Positions 18,381 to 28,122 of a stretch of DNA of 64,000 nucleotides are shown here, in pieces (position 1 is the stretch's first letter; every line of letters starts with the position of its first letter). This DNA comes from Bacteroidales bacterium UBA5536 (GTDB lineage: Bacteria; Bacteroidota; Bacteroidia; Bacteroidales; F082), in assembly GCA_002426795.1 (NCBI GenBank), contig DINQ01000004.1, forward strand, positions 62,001-126,000, read 5' to 3'. The notes below the pieces were generated by a model. That model was not told where the DNA came from and did not search any database. It worked only from the letters and a program-made list of their open reading frames with translations. The position numbers were made by a program, and so were the translations under genes.

Positions 18381-21300
18381 TTGAATCAGAAAATTAAACC
18401 ATTCGTCGCTATATTATTGCTTTTTGTTGGCATTCAGATGTCGGCACTTGCTTTTCGTGCCCATGAAAAAACTGATTTTGACGGGGCATTATTTCAATTT
18501 TCTCCTGTCGCCGATACAGGTAAAATCATGCCATATCCTGTACCTGTTGACAATGGCGACCCCAATCAGCAGCTCGACAACAAGTCGCCACTCTACCTCA
18601 ACGACCCGCCCAACATCAAGCGGGAAATCATTTACGACCCAAAGACCAAGCAATATATTTTCATCAGCAAGGTTGGCGATTTCACGTATCGCACACCAAC
18701 CACGATGACACAGGAAGAATATCTTGACTTTCAAAACAAAAAAGGCATTCAATCCTATTGGAACGACAAAGCTTCGAACCAAACCGCAGAGACGAGCAAT
18801 TCGATAATTCCTTCTATTTATGTCGGGGGCCAGGCCTTCGACCGGATTTTTGGCGGAAACACCATCGATATCAGGCCACAAGGTTCGGCCGAAGTTACAT
18901 TTGGCATCAGAAGTGTAAAACGTGATGATCCTCAGTTGGATGTGAGGCAGCGCAGAACGACAAACTTCGACTTTGACCAGAAAATCCAAATGAATGTGAT
19001 CGCCAAAATTGGCGATAAAATAGAGTTTAAGACCAATTACAATACCGAAGCTACTTTTCAGTTCGAAAACAGGTTAGCATTGAAGTATGAAGGCAAAGAA
19101 GATGAAGTCATCAAGTTGATCGAAGCCGGAAACGTAAGTTTGCCGCTCAATACGACCTTGATCACAGGTAGTCAGGCACTTTTTGGTATTAAAACAAAGC
19201 TTCAATTTGGTCGCACAACCATTACTACGGTGTTTTCCCAGCAGGAAAGCGAATCGAAAAACATCACTGTTCAGGGCGGTGCCCAAACCAATAAGTTTAA
19301 CCTCAGCAGTCTCGACTACGAAGAAAACAGACACTTTTTCCTGAGCCAGTATTTCCGGAATCAATACGAAGCTTCGCTGGAATCGCTGCCTGTTATTACC
19401 TCCGACATCAACATCACCAAGGTTGAAGTGTGGGTAACCAACATTGGGCCCGCTCTCGACAACAACAGAAATATTGTTGCTTTTACCGACCTTGGCGAAG
19501 GCAGATCAGAATGGATTTACAACAGGAAAGTTCAGGCCAGTTTTGGTCCTCCCCTGCCAACCAATGTATCAAACAACCTGATGACAAGGCTCGATACCAA
19601 TGCCATTCGAAACATCAATACCGTAACATCTTATTTGTCGGGGGACCCACTTCGTGTTGGACAGACAGGCTATTTTGTGGCTGGTCAGGATTTTGAAAAA
19701 ATTGAAAATGCCCGTAAACTCAGCCCGTCTGAGTATACCTTTAACAGTAAGCTCGGTTTCATCTCGCTCAATACCAATCTCAACGCCGACCAGACACTTG
19801 CAGTGGCCTATCAATACACAGTTATTGGATACGACAGCACATTTCAGGTTGGTGAATTTTCTGATCAGGGAATAAATGCTCCCAAGGTTTTGTCTGTCAA
19901 ATTATTGAAGAGCACAACGCTTAACACCCGCATGCCCATGTGGAACCTGATGATGAAAAACGTTTATTCCATCAAGGCTTTCCAGGTCAACCGCGAAGAT
20001 TTTACCTTTAACATCCTTTATTCGGGCAACCAAAATGGTGTTCCTACGGGGTATTTTACTGAAGGAGGCGACAATGTGAAAGGCATCCCGCTCATTCACC
20101 TGATGGGGCTCGACAACCTCAATCAGCAAGACAATCCCGTTAAAGGTGGTGACGGCGTTTTCGACTACATCGACAACGCAGCTACTTCAGGCGGAACCAT
20201 TAATTCAGCAAACGGACGCATCTTTTTCACTGTGCTGGAACCATTCGGGAAACATATTCGTGAAAAGATATTTCCTGACAACCAGGACCTTGCCGATCAG
20301 TATTCCTACGATTCGCTTTATACGTTGACGAAAGCAGCTGCTGAGCAATATCCGGAAAAAAACAAATTTATCCTCGAAGGCTATTACAAATCACAGTCGG
20401 GCAGCGAAATCAACCTAAACGCATTGAACGTGCCTCAGGGTTCGGTAAAAGTTACTGCCGGAGGCGTGCCTTTGACCGAAAATGTTGATTATACGGTTGA
20501 CTACACCCTGGGTCGCGTTCGAATCATCAACGAAGGCATACTCAGCTCTGGAACTCCCATTAACATTGCTCTGGAAAGCAATTCACTGTTTAGCCTTCAA
20601 CAAAAACGAATGATGGGTTTGCGCATTGACCACGAAATCAACCGCGATTTCCGGATTGGCGCCACCTTGCTCAACCTGCATGAGCGTCCGCTTACACAAA
20701 AGGTCAATTATGGCGACGATCCAATTTCTAATACGATATATGGTGTCGACCTGAGTTACCGCACCGAATCGCGCTGGCTCACTAAAATGATTGACAAACT
20801 CCCGGGCATCAGCACAAAACAGGTCTCAATAATCAATGTGGATGGCGAGTTTGCACAATTTTTACCCGGACATGCACGTGCAGTAGGTAAAACCGGAACT
20901 TCCTATATCGATGATTTTGAAGGAGCAAAATCAACCATTGACCTCAGGCAGGTTAACACCTGGTTTCTGGCCAGTACACCGCAGGGACAATTTGATCTTT
21001 TCCCTGAAGCAGCGCCAAATTCCGGCCTCAATTACGGAAAAAACCGCGCTAAACTGGCCTGGTACATCATCGATCCGTTGTTTTACGATCGCTTCGGAAC
21101 CCTCCGCCCAAACAATGTTGATAAAAATGAACTGTCGAAAAACAGCGTACGTCAGGTTTTAGAAACTGAAGTTTTCCCAAATAAAGATATTCCATCGGGA
21201 ACGCCGACAAACATTGCAGTGCTCAACATGGCCTTCTATCCCGATGAAAGAGGTCCTTACAATTACGACGTGCAGGCCAGTGGACAAAGTCGCGGGATCA

Positions 21301-24300
21301 ATCCTGACGGAACACTGGTTGATCCCGAAACACGCTGGGGCGGTGTGATGCGCAGGATTGAGTCATCTGATTTTGAGGCCACCAATATTGAGTATCTCGA
21401 ATTTTGGTTGATGGATCCATTTTCGGAACAAGCCGACAATAAAGGCGAACTATATATCAATCTGGGTGATATCTCTGAAGACATTCTCCGTGACGGTAGA
21501 AAGTCATATGAAAACGGATTGCCTGTTACTGATGTTGTTGAAAATGTTGACACCACAATCTGGGGTCGGGTTCCTTCGTTACAGGCACTTGTGGAAGCTT
21601 TTAACAACGATCCCAACTCGCGACAGTATCAGGATATTGGTTACGATGGTCTCAACGATGCCGACGAAACCAGCTTCCACGAAACAACATTTCTGGATGT
21701 GATTCGCCAGCAGTTTGGCGCTCAGTCAGAGGCCTACCAAAAAGCTGCAGCCGACCCTTCGTCTGATAATTTCCAATATTTCAGAGGTGCAAATCTTGAT
21801 AATGATTCACGCTACAGCAGCATACTCGAGCGATACAAAAACTTCAACGGCCCGGAAGGAAACTCCCCGACCGACGAGCAAAATCCAGAGGCCTATCCTA
21901 CAAGCGCCACTTCGTTGCCCAATGTGGAAGACATCAACCGCGACAATACGCTGAGCGAAGCGGAACGCTATTTTCAGTATCGCATCAAACTCGATCCGAA
22001 CAACATGAAGGTTGGCGAGAATTTCATTGCCGACATCCACGAAGCACAAGGTATTCCACTTGCCAATGGTGATGTGGGCAATGTGAAATGGTATCAGTTC
22101 CGTATTCCGATCAGTCAACCCGAAAAAGTAGTTGGAAACATCGAAGATTTCCGTTCCATCCGCTTCATGAGGATGTTTATGCGGGGTTTTGAGAAACCCG
22201 TTGTTTTACGTTTTGCAACGCTGGAACTTGTGCGCGGCGAATGGCGCAAGTATCGTCAAAACCTGCAAGCTCCGGGTGAATATGTTGTTGGCGACAATGC
22301 CAACGATACAAAATTTGATATTTCGGCTGTGAATCTGGAAGAAAACGGACGTCGAGAGCCAATTCCATATGTAATTCCACCCGGCATCGACCGCGAAATC
22401 AACTTTGGAACTACGAGTCTGGTACGACTCAACGAACAATCCATGCAAATGACGATCCAGGATTTGCAGGATGGTGATGCCAAAGCAGCTTTCAAAACGA
22501 CTGATTTCGACTTCAGGCAATACAAAAACCTGAAGATGTATGTACACGCCGAAAAACTGATTGAATCGCAGGAACTTGAATACGGGGATTTAACTGTCTT
22601 TATCAGGTTGGGATCAGATTTTACAGAAAACTATTACGAATATGAAGTACCGCTGACTTTCACTCCATGGTACACGGCTTTTACGGACGAGGAGGCTATA
22701 TGGCCAACTGCCAACCGATTCGAAATTGACCTGGATGCGTTGGTAAAAGTAAAGCAAAACCGCAACGAGGCCATGCGCAATCCGAACAGCGATATTCGTC
22801 TTAACTACCCTTATATCGAACAGGAAGGCGACCGCATCATCAAAGTGATTGGTAGTCCGAGTATCAGCGATGTGAAAGGCATCATGATTGGTGTCAGAAA
22901 TCCGAAACAGCGAAACCTTTCGGGCAATGATGACGGAAACCCGAAGAGTGCCATCATTTGGGTAAATGAACTCCGCGTCACCGATTTTAACAACAAAGGC
23001 GGTTGGGCCGCCACAGCCAGAGTGGAAACCCTGCTGGCTGATGTTGGACGCGTTGTTGTTTCAGGATCGCACAGCACCCCTGGTTTTGGTAGTCTCGACA
23101 TGAAAGTGAACGAAACCTCCAGAGAAGCTGTAACAAACTTTGATATTGCAACAGATATCGATATGGGTAAGTTTCTACCCGAAGAAAGTGGCATACGCAT
23201 CCCCATGCACTTTGATTATGGCGAGTCGCATATCAATCCCGAGTACAACCCGCTCGATCCCGATATCAAAATGAAAGATGAGCTCAATGCCCTCGACACC
23301 AAAGCTCAGCAGGACTCGCTTAAAACGCTCGTAAATGACTATACCCAGCGCAAAAACATCAACTTTGTGAACGTGCGCAAAGACAGAACCGGGAAAAGTG
23401 GACAGCCAAAAATTTACGACATCGAAAACTGGAATGTCTCCTACTCTTATAGTGAGATTTACCACAGAAACATCGATGTTGAATACGACCTGCGGCAAAC
23501 CTATCGTGGTGGTTTAGGATACAACTTTACCGCAAGTCCAAAAAATGTACAGCCATTTGCCAAATCGAAATGGGCTTCCAAACCTTTCATGCAGCTTATC
23601 AAAGACTTCAACTTCTACTATATGCCCAAGAACTTCTCGTTCCGAACCGATATGAACCGCCAGTTCAACGAGAAGAAATTCAGAAACAAAAGTGAAGGAG
23701 AGATCATCACCTATCCAATTTTCGCCAAACAATGGGACTGGAACCGTAATTACGATTTCAAATTTGATTTGACGCGCTCACTGACCTTTGATTATTCAGC
23801 AGGAGCCAATGCATACATCTACGAACCCGCCGGCAATCCTGAAAGAGGCACTACTGAATGGAAAATCAACCGGGATACCATCTGGGACGAAGTGTTGAGG
23901 CTTGGCACAAAATCTCGATATAACCAGTCTGTCAGGTTAAACTACACCATTCCGATCAATAAAATTCCGATCTTAAACTGGGTTTCTGTGTCGGCGGGTT
24001 ATCAAGGTACTTACACCTGGCTGGCATCGCCACTTTCAGTTCAGGAGCGGATTGGAAACAGTATTGAAAACCAAAACACTAAACAACTTAACGGAAACCT
24101 CGACTTCGTAAAACTGTACAATAAAATCGGCTACCTCAAAACACTTAACACCCCTCAAAGAGGTGTTGGACGTGGCGGACCAACACCGCGTCCGGGAGGA
24201 CCACGCCCCGGTGAGCAGAAGAAAGCCGACGATCAGGCTGATCAAGATTCCACGCAAAAGAAACCGGCGATCAACTATTTCAAAATCATTGGAGACCAGT

Positions 24301-25679
24301 TCCTGAAACTGGCTATGAGTGTGAAAAAAGGAAATCTGAGCTACACCCAGAACAATGGGATGTTTTTACCTGGATTTTTACCTGAGCCCGACCTGTTCGG
24401 CCTTAACCTCGTTACTTCATCACCAGGTTTGGGCTTCGTACTGGGCGATGAGGCTGACATACGCTCGCAGGCTGTTGCAAACGACTGGCTTACCAGAGAT
24501 TCGTTGCTCAACCGTGCCTTTGCCAAGAAATTCACAGAGAACTTTAGCTATAAAATTAACCTGGAACCTATTCCGGGCTTGCGCATCGACATCAATGCCG
24601 ATCGTACCTATGCCCTCAATTTCTCTGAATATTTCAGGGCTGATTCCGCTGGTGTTTTTAACTCCTTCTCTCCCACTGAAACCGGAAACTTCAGCATGTC
24701 GTATGGCCTATGGAAAACTTCCTTTGTAAAATCGCGCAGCGACGAAAGCTCAGAGCTGTTTGATAAGTTACTCGATAACAGATCTACTATTGCGAACCGC
24801 CTGGCTTATAACAATCCGCAATGGGTGGCCGAAGGCGAACGCTTTGTGTATGACAGTGTAGGCGGAGGATTCTTCCCCTATGGTTACGGTTCGAGTTCGC
24901 AGGAAGTGGTGATGTATTCTTTCCTTGCTGCTTATCGCGGACAAGACGCAGCAAATATCAGCATCAATCCTTTCCCGAAAATGCCCATCCCTAACTGGAC
25001 GATAAACTATAATGGTCTGACAAAGATTCCTGCCATTCAGCAGATCTTTAAAACGGTGAATGTGACACATGCCTATCGTGCGAGCTACTCGATCAACACC
25101 TGGAGATCAAATGTTGATTTCGACCCCCAAAATCTCACAAAAACCTATCGCAACAGCAACCTGTTTATTTCAAGATACGACATTGGACAAATCTCTGTTT
25201 CGGAACAATTTGCCCCACTTCTAGGTATTGATGTTGGTTTCCAAAACAGCCTGACAGCCAGAGTTGAGTACAAAAAACAGCGAAATCTAACCCTAAGTTT
25301 TATCAATAACCAGCTCACCGAAGTTGCTGGCAGCGAAATTATTATTGGAGCGGGATACCGTATTCGAAATCTCTCACTCATTTTTAGTTCGATCAGTGGT
25401 GGAGCAGGAACACGTTCAACAAACGATTTGGTACTCAAAGTAGATCTGGGTTTCAGAACCGACAAAACCACACTGAGACGTATAGACGAGCGTAACAGCC
25501 AGATTTCGGCCGGCCAGAAAAAAATCAATATTTACGTTACGGCCGATTATACCTTCAGCAACCGCTTGAGTGCACAGGCGTTCTTTAAGCGCGATATTTC
25601 TGATCCATTTGTTTCATCGCAGTTTAAAAATGCCAACACCTTTGCAGGCGTTACTATGCGCTTCAATCTGGCACAATAA
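18381..25679 (+). CDS. sprA: T9SS outer-membrane translocon protein SprA (Sov)
   Basis: At 2432 residues this is the right size for SprA/Sov, the huge outer-membrane barrel through which T9SS cargo leaves the cell and on which gliding motility depends. The best start is TTG 18381, which follows AAAGGGAT and opens a signal peptide (NQKIKPFVAILLLFVGIQ); no ATG gives a full signal sequence. Family features include the early YVGGQAFDRIFGG segment, repeated beta-rich modules with many aromatic strands, and a C-terminal strand ending in MRFNLAQ. Residues about 1924-1963 are a Gly/Pro-rich then acidic low-complexity insert. ruvA lies upstream and gcvH downstream. Confidence 0.95.
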   Translation: MNQKIKPFVAILLLFVGIQMSALAFRAHEKTDFDGALFQFSPVADTGKIMPYPVPVDNGDPNQQLDNKSPLYLNDPPNIKREIIYDPKTKQYIFISKVGDFTYRTPTTMTQEEYLDFQNKKGIQSYWNDKASNQTAETSNSIIPSIYVGGQAFDRIFGGNTIDIRPQGSAEVTFGIRSVKRDDPQLDVRQRRTTNFDFDQKIQMNVIAKIGDKIEFKTNYNTEATFQFENRLALKYEGKEDEVIKLIEAGNVSLPLNTTLITGSQALFGIKTKLQFGRTTITTVFSQQESESKNITVQGGAQTNKFNLSSLDYEENRHFFLSQYFRNQYEASLESLPVITSDINITKVEVWVTNIGPALDNNRNIVAFTDLGEGRSEWIYNRKVQASFGPPLPTNVSNNLMTRLDTNAIRNINTVTSYLSGDPLRVGQTGYFVAGQDFEKIENARKLSPSEYTFNSKLGFISLNTNLNADQTLAVAYQYTVIGYDSTFQVGEFSDQGINAPKVLSVKLLKSTTLNTRMPMWNLMMKNVYSIKAFQVNREDFTFNILYSGNQNGVPTGYFTEGGDNVKGIPLIHLMGLDNLNQQDNPVKGGDGVFDYIDNAATSGGTINSANGRIFFTVLEPFGKHIREKIFPDNQDLADQYSYDSLYTLTKAAAEQYPEKNKFILEGYYKSQSGSEINLNALNVPQGSVKVTAGGVPLTENVDYTVDYTLGRVRIINEGILSSGTPINIALESNSLFSLQQKRMMGLRIDHEINRDFRIGATLLNLHERPLTQKVNYGDDPISNTIYGVDLSYRTESRWLTKMIDKLPGISTKQVSIINVDGEFAQFLPGHARAVGKTGTSYIDDFEGAKSTIDLRQVNTWFLASTPQGQFDLFPEAAPNSGLNYGKNRAKLAWYIIDPLFYDRFGTLRPNNVDKNELSKNSVRQVLETEVFPNKDIPSGTPTNIAVLNMAFYPDERGPYNYDVQASGQSRGINPDGTLVDPETRWGGVMRRIESSDFEATNIEYLEFWLMDPFSEQADNKGELYINLGDISEDILRDGRKSYENGLPVTDVVENVDTTIWGRVPSLQALVEAFNNDPNSRQYQDIGYDGLNDADETSFHETTFLDVIRQQFGAQSEAYQKAAADPSSDNFQYFRGANLDNDSRYSSILERYKNFNGPEGNSPTDEQNPEAYPTSATSLPNVEDINRDNTLSEAERYFQYRIKLDPNNMKVGENFIADIHEAQGIPLANGDVGNVKWYQFRIPISQPEKVVGNIEDFRSIRFMRMFMRGFEKPVVLRFATLELVRGEWRKYRQNLQAPGEYVVGDNANDTKFDISAVNLEENGRREPIPYVIPPGIDREINFGTTSLVRLNEQSMQMTIQDLQDGDAKAAFKTTDFDFRQYKNLKMYVHAEKLIESQELEYGDLTVFIRLGSDFTENYYEYEVPLTFTPWYTAFTDEEAIWPTANRFEIDLDALVKVKQNRNEAMRNPNSDIRLNYPYIEQEGDRIIKVIGSPSISDVKGIMIGVRNPKQRNLSGNDDGNPKSAIIWVNELRVTDFNNKGGWAATARVETLLADVGRVVVSGSHSTPGFGSLDMKVNETSREAVTNFDIATDIDMGKFLPEESGIRIPMHFDYGESHINPEYNPLDPDIKMKDELNALDTKAQQDSLKTLVNDYTQRKNINFVNVRKDRTGKSGQPKIYDIENWNVSYSYSEIYHRNIDVEYDLRQTYRGGLGYNFTASPKNVQPFAKSKWASKPFMQLIKDFNFYYMPKNFSFRTDMNRQFNEKKFRNKSEGEIITYPIFAKQWDWNRNYDFKFDLTRSLTFDYSAGANAYIYEPAGNPERGTTEWKINRDTIWDEVLRLGTKSRYNQSVRLNYTIPINKIPILNWVSVSAGYQGTYTWLASPLSVQERIGNSIENQNTKQLNGNLDFVKLYNKIGYLKTLNTPQRGVGRGGPTPRPGGPRPGEQKKADDQADQDSTQKKPAINYFKIIGDQFLKLAMSVKKGNLSYTQNNGMFLPGFLPEPDLFGLNLVTSSPGLGFVLGDEADIRSQAVANDWLTRDSLLNRAFAKKFTENFSYKINLEPIPGLRIDINADRTYALNFSEYFRADSAGVFNSFSPTETGNFSMSYGLWKTSFVKSRSDESSELFDKLLDNRSTIANRLAYNNPQWVAEGERFVYDSVGGGFFPYGYGSSSQEVVMYSFLAAYRGQDAANISINPFPKMPIPNWTINYNGLTKIPAIQQIFKTVNVTHAYRASYSINTWRSNVDFDPQNLTKTYRNSNLFISRYDIGQISVSEQFAPLLGIDVGFQNSLTARVEYKKQRNLTLSFINNQLTEVAGSEIIIGAGYRIRNLSLIFSSISGGAGTRSTNDLVLKVDLGFRTDKTTLRRIDERNSQISAGQKKINIYVTADYTFSNRLSAQAFFKRDISDPFVSSQFKNANTFAGVTMRFNLAQ

Positions 25680-25774
25680 AACAAGCTATTTTTTTTCGTT
25701 TTTAGATTGAATCTAAAGTCCGGGGCTACAAAAAAGTGTAAATTTGAGCCAGAAAAAATTTAATCTTAATTTAC

Positions 25775-26155
25775 ATGAATATTCCAGCAACATTAAAGTA
25801 CACCAAAGATCATGAGTGGCTGCGCATTGAGGGCGAAGAAGCCTATGTAGGTATTACTGAATTCGCACAGAAAGAGCTCGGTGACATTGTTTTCGTAGAG
25901 GTTGAAACCGTTGACGAGGACCTTAATGCTGAGGACACCTTTGGAAGCATTGAAGCAGTTAAGACTGTATCGGATTTGTTTATGCCCGTTGATGGCACTG
26001 TACTTGAATTCAATCCTGCACTTGACGATGCACCGGAAACCGTTAACAAAGACCCATACGGTGAAGGCTGGATCGTAAAAATCAAGATCAACAACATTGA
26101 TCAGGTAAACGGACTGTTGGATTCCGCTGCATACAAAGCACTTATTGAAGGTTAA
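25775..26155 (+). CDS. gcvH: Glycine cleavage system H protein
   Basis: A 126-residue lipoyl carrier of the glycine cleavage complex. The lipoylation site is K63 in the GSIEAVKTVSDL motif, the expected place, and the HEWLRIEGEEAYVGIT start is typical. It shuttles the aminomethyl group from glycine between the P, T and L proteins. A -7 box TAAATTTG is found at 25739-25746. A VanZ-family gene follows after 15 bases. The other glycine cleavage genes are not in this window. Confidence 0.96.
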   Translation: MNIPATLKYTKDHEWLRIEGEEAYVGITEFAQKELGDIVFVEVETVDEDLNAEDTFGSIEAVKTVSDLFMPVDGTVLEFNPALDDAPETVNKDPYGEGWIVKIKINNIDQVNGLLDSAAYKALIEG

Positions 26156-26170
26156 ACCATCATTACATTG

Positions 26171-26581
26171 ATGCAATTTACCCGTAACTTATGGCCAGGT
26201 GCCATCTGGGCGTTTATTGCGCTTTTATTGACTGGTTTACCAGGAAATTACTTTCCTACCATTCGTAGTTTCTGGGATTGGTTAAGCCCTGATAAGATTG
26301 TGCACTTAATCATCTTTGGCACACTATCGTTCCTGATATTGTGGGGATACAGATCACAATATATCACATCTGATCAACGTTATAAGTTTTTAGTTTGGGC
26401 AACAGTTGCCAGTATTTTTTATGGCGGATTAACTGAGATTTTGCAAAAAGAAGTGTTTGTTGGGCGTGACGGAAATATTTTTGATTTTCTGGCCAATGTG
26501 GTTGGGGCGTTTCTGGGAACATTGTTGTTCTATTTACTTTACAGAAAAAAATCTGCACGAAGTGCGGGTTTTCTCGAATAA
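26171..26581 (+). CDS. VanZ family small membrane protein
   Basis: A 136-residue protein with four predicted membrane segments. It resembles the VanZ family: the DKIVHLIIFGTLSFLI segment near residue 40 and the later GGLTEILQ and GRDGNIFDFLANVVG segments are the family's signature regions. ATG 26171 is chosen over the adjacent TTG. VanZ proteins include a teicoplanin-resistance factor, but most members are of unknown function, and nothing here suggests antibiotic resistance. It lies between gcvH and the first TonB gene, in the same direction. Confidence 0.8.
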   Translation: MQFTRNLWPGAIWAFIALLLTGLPGNYFPTIRSFWDWLSPDKIVHLIIFGTLSFLILWGYRSQYITSDQRYKFLVWATVASIFYGGLTEILQKEVFVGRDGNIFDFLANVVGAFLGTLLFYLLYRKKSARSAGFLE

Positions 26582-26637
26582 TTACTAATTTAGCAACGTC
26601 GTTTAATTTCGACTCAGCGAATGCCAAAATACATGTT

Positions 26638-27315
26638 ATGGAAATAAAAAAATCACCTAAAGCAGATCTGGACAACAAAACTGTTGTGTTTCGTCAGATT
26701 GGTCTTATCATAGCACTGGCAGTTATTTTTCTTGCCTTCGAATACAAAAGCTATGATAAACGCACCATTGATCTGATGCAACGGACGGTTCAGGACATTC
26801 CGGAAGAAATTATTCCAATCACAGAGCAAAAGGTAAAACCACCACCACCTCCTCCACCAAAACAGGTTACTGTATTGGAAGTAGTAGAGGATGATGTTGA
26901 GGTGGAAGATAACATCGAGATAGATGCTGATGTTGACCAAGATACTGAGATCGAAGTTTACGTTCCACCTGTAAGAGAAGAAGAAGAAGTTGTTGAGCAA
27001 GAGATTTTCACCGTTGTTGAATCGATGCCTGAATTTCCGGGAGGGGCAGGTAAGATGATGGAGTTTATTGCCAAAAACATTAAATATCCTGCAATGGCAC
27101 GCGAAAGCGGTATTCAGGGACGTGTTTTTGTAAACTTCGTTGTTGAGCCTGATGGTTCTGTTTCAAACGTAAAAGTTCTCCGTGGTATTGGAGGTGGCTG
27201 CGACGAAGAAGCTATTCGTGTAGTCGAATCGATGCCCAAGTGGACACCAGGTCGTCAGCGCGGAAAAGCAGTGAGGGTTTCATTCAACCTACCCGTCCGC
27301 TTTACCCTGCAATAG
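26638..27315 (+). CDS. TonB-like energy transducer (first of a tandem pair)
   Basis: A 225-residue protein with one N-terminal membrane anchor (about residues 20-38), a Pro stretch of seven or more residues (PPPPPPPKQ) and a long acidic periplasmic linker rich in Glu/Asp/Val, then a TonB C-terminal domain (about 130-225) with ARESGIQGRVFVNFVV and the conserved GGGCDEEAIRVVESMPKW motif. It would couple the ExbB/ExbD proton-driven motor to outer-membrane transport. The following gene at 27429 is a clear paralogue. A terminator at 27337-27367 separates them. Confidence 0.9.
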   Translation: MEIKKSPKADLDNKTVVFRQIGLIIALAVIFLAFEYKSYDKRTIDLMQRTVQDIPEEIIPITEQKVKPPPPPPPKQVTVLEVVEDDVEVEDNIEIDADVDQDTEIEVYVPPVREEEEVVEQEIFTVVESMPEFPGGAGKMMEFIAKNIKYPAMARESGIQGRVFVNFVVEPDGSVSNVKVLRGIGGGCDEEAIRVVESMPKWTPGRQRGKAVRVSFNLPVRFTLQ

Positions 27316-27336
27316 AGTAAAACTTGAAAAATTTAT

Positions 27337-27367
27337 AAGGCCGACCAAATTCGTCGGCCTTTTTTTG
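27337..27367 (+). terminator. Intrinsic terminator after the first TonB gene
   Basis: A nine-base-pair stem (AAGGCCGAC, 27337-27345, with its complement at 27353-27361) with a seven-base loop, followed by a run of T. It lies between the two TonB paralogues, so they may be transcribed separately or with attenuation. Confidence 0.85.
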
Positions 27368-27428
27368 TGCCTTAAGTAATAAACTTCATGCGTCTGGCGT
27401 TTTACTGGAGAACCAAATTATCGATGCC

Positions 27429-28103
27429 ATGGAACCAAAAAAATCTGGGAAAAATAACCTCGAAAACAAACGCGTTTTGTTTTTTCAAATTGGTTTTATC
27501 CTTGTGCTGGCGATGCTGCTTTTTGCTTTTGAATATGAGCAGGGGGGCACCAGAAGTATCAATTCAATTAACAGAATGATCGACGCAACACCTGTCGAAG
27601 AAATTCCTGTCACTACTCAAAAAATTGAACTGCCTCCACCTGTGCAGCCCGCATTGCGACTTATCACAACAACAGAAGACATTCCCGCTGATAATAACCC
27701 CATTATTGATGCTTCTATCAGCGGCCATGAAGAATTAATTCCGGTGTCGAACCCAAAATTCAAACCAGAAGAGAATATTCCTGAACCTGATTTTTACACT
27801 GCTCCTGAGCAAATGCCCGAATTTCCGGGAGGCATGCAGGCGCTTGGAAAATTTCTGGCTACCAATCTGCATTATCCTGCTCAAGCCCGAAGCGTTAATA
27901 TTCAGGGACGTGTTTTTGTCAATTTTATGATTGAGAAAGACGGCAGTGTTACTTCAGTAAACATATTACGTGGTATTGGTGGCGGTTGCGATGAAGAAGC
28001 CATGAGAGTAGTTTCAGCAATGCCGAAGTGGTCGCCCGGCAAGCAGAATGGATTCCCAGTGCGCGTTTCATTTAATCTTCCCGTCAATTTTAAACTTCAG
28101 TAA
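27429..28103 (+). CDS. TonB-like energy transducer (second of a tandem pair)
   Basis: A 224-residue paralogue of the upstream TonB gene. The N-terminal anchor (FFQIGFILVLAMLLFAFEY) and the C-terminal TonB domain (INIQGRVFV-type strand, GGGCDEEAMRVV, PKWSPG) match it closely, while the linker has lost the poly-proline run and most of its acidic residues. This suggests a duplication followed by divergence of the periplasm-spanning part, perhaps for a different outer-membrane partner. ATG 27429 is the start that preserves the alignment of the N-termini. It is convergent with the LruC gene, 19 bases away, with no clear terminator in the gap. Confidence 0.88.
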   Translation: MEPKKSGKNNLENKRVLFFQIGFILVLAMLLFAFEYEQGGTRSINSINRMIDATPVEEIPVTTQKIELPPPVQPALRLITTTEDIPADNNPIIDASISGHEELIPVSNPKFKPEENIPEPDFYTAPEQMPEFPGGMQALGKFLATNLHYPAQARSVNIQGRVFVNFMIEKDGSVTSVNILRGIGGGCDEEAMRVVSAMPKWSPGKQNGFPVRVSFNLPVNFKLQ

Positions 28104-28122
28104 TTGCTTTTACAGTCTCTCC

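Noticed and set aside
26171..26581. VanZ-type protein as an antibiotic-resistance gene
   Set aside because: VanZ family membership alone does not imply glycopeptide resistance; there are no vanHAX-type neighbours, and the gene lies in a core region.
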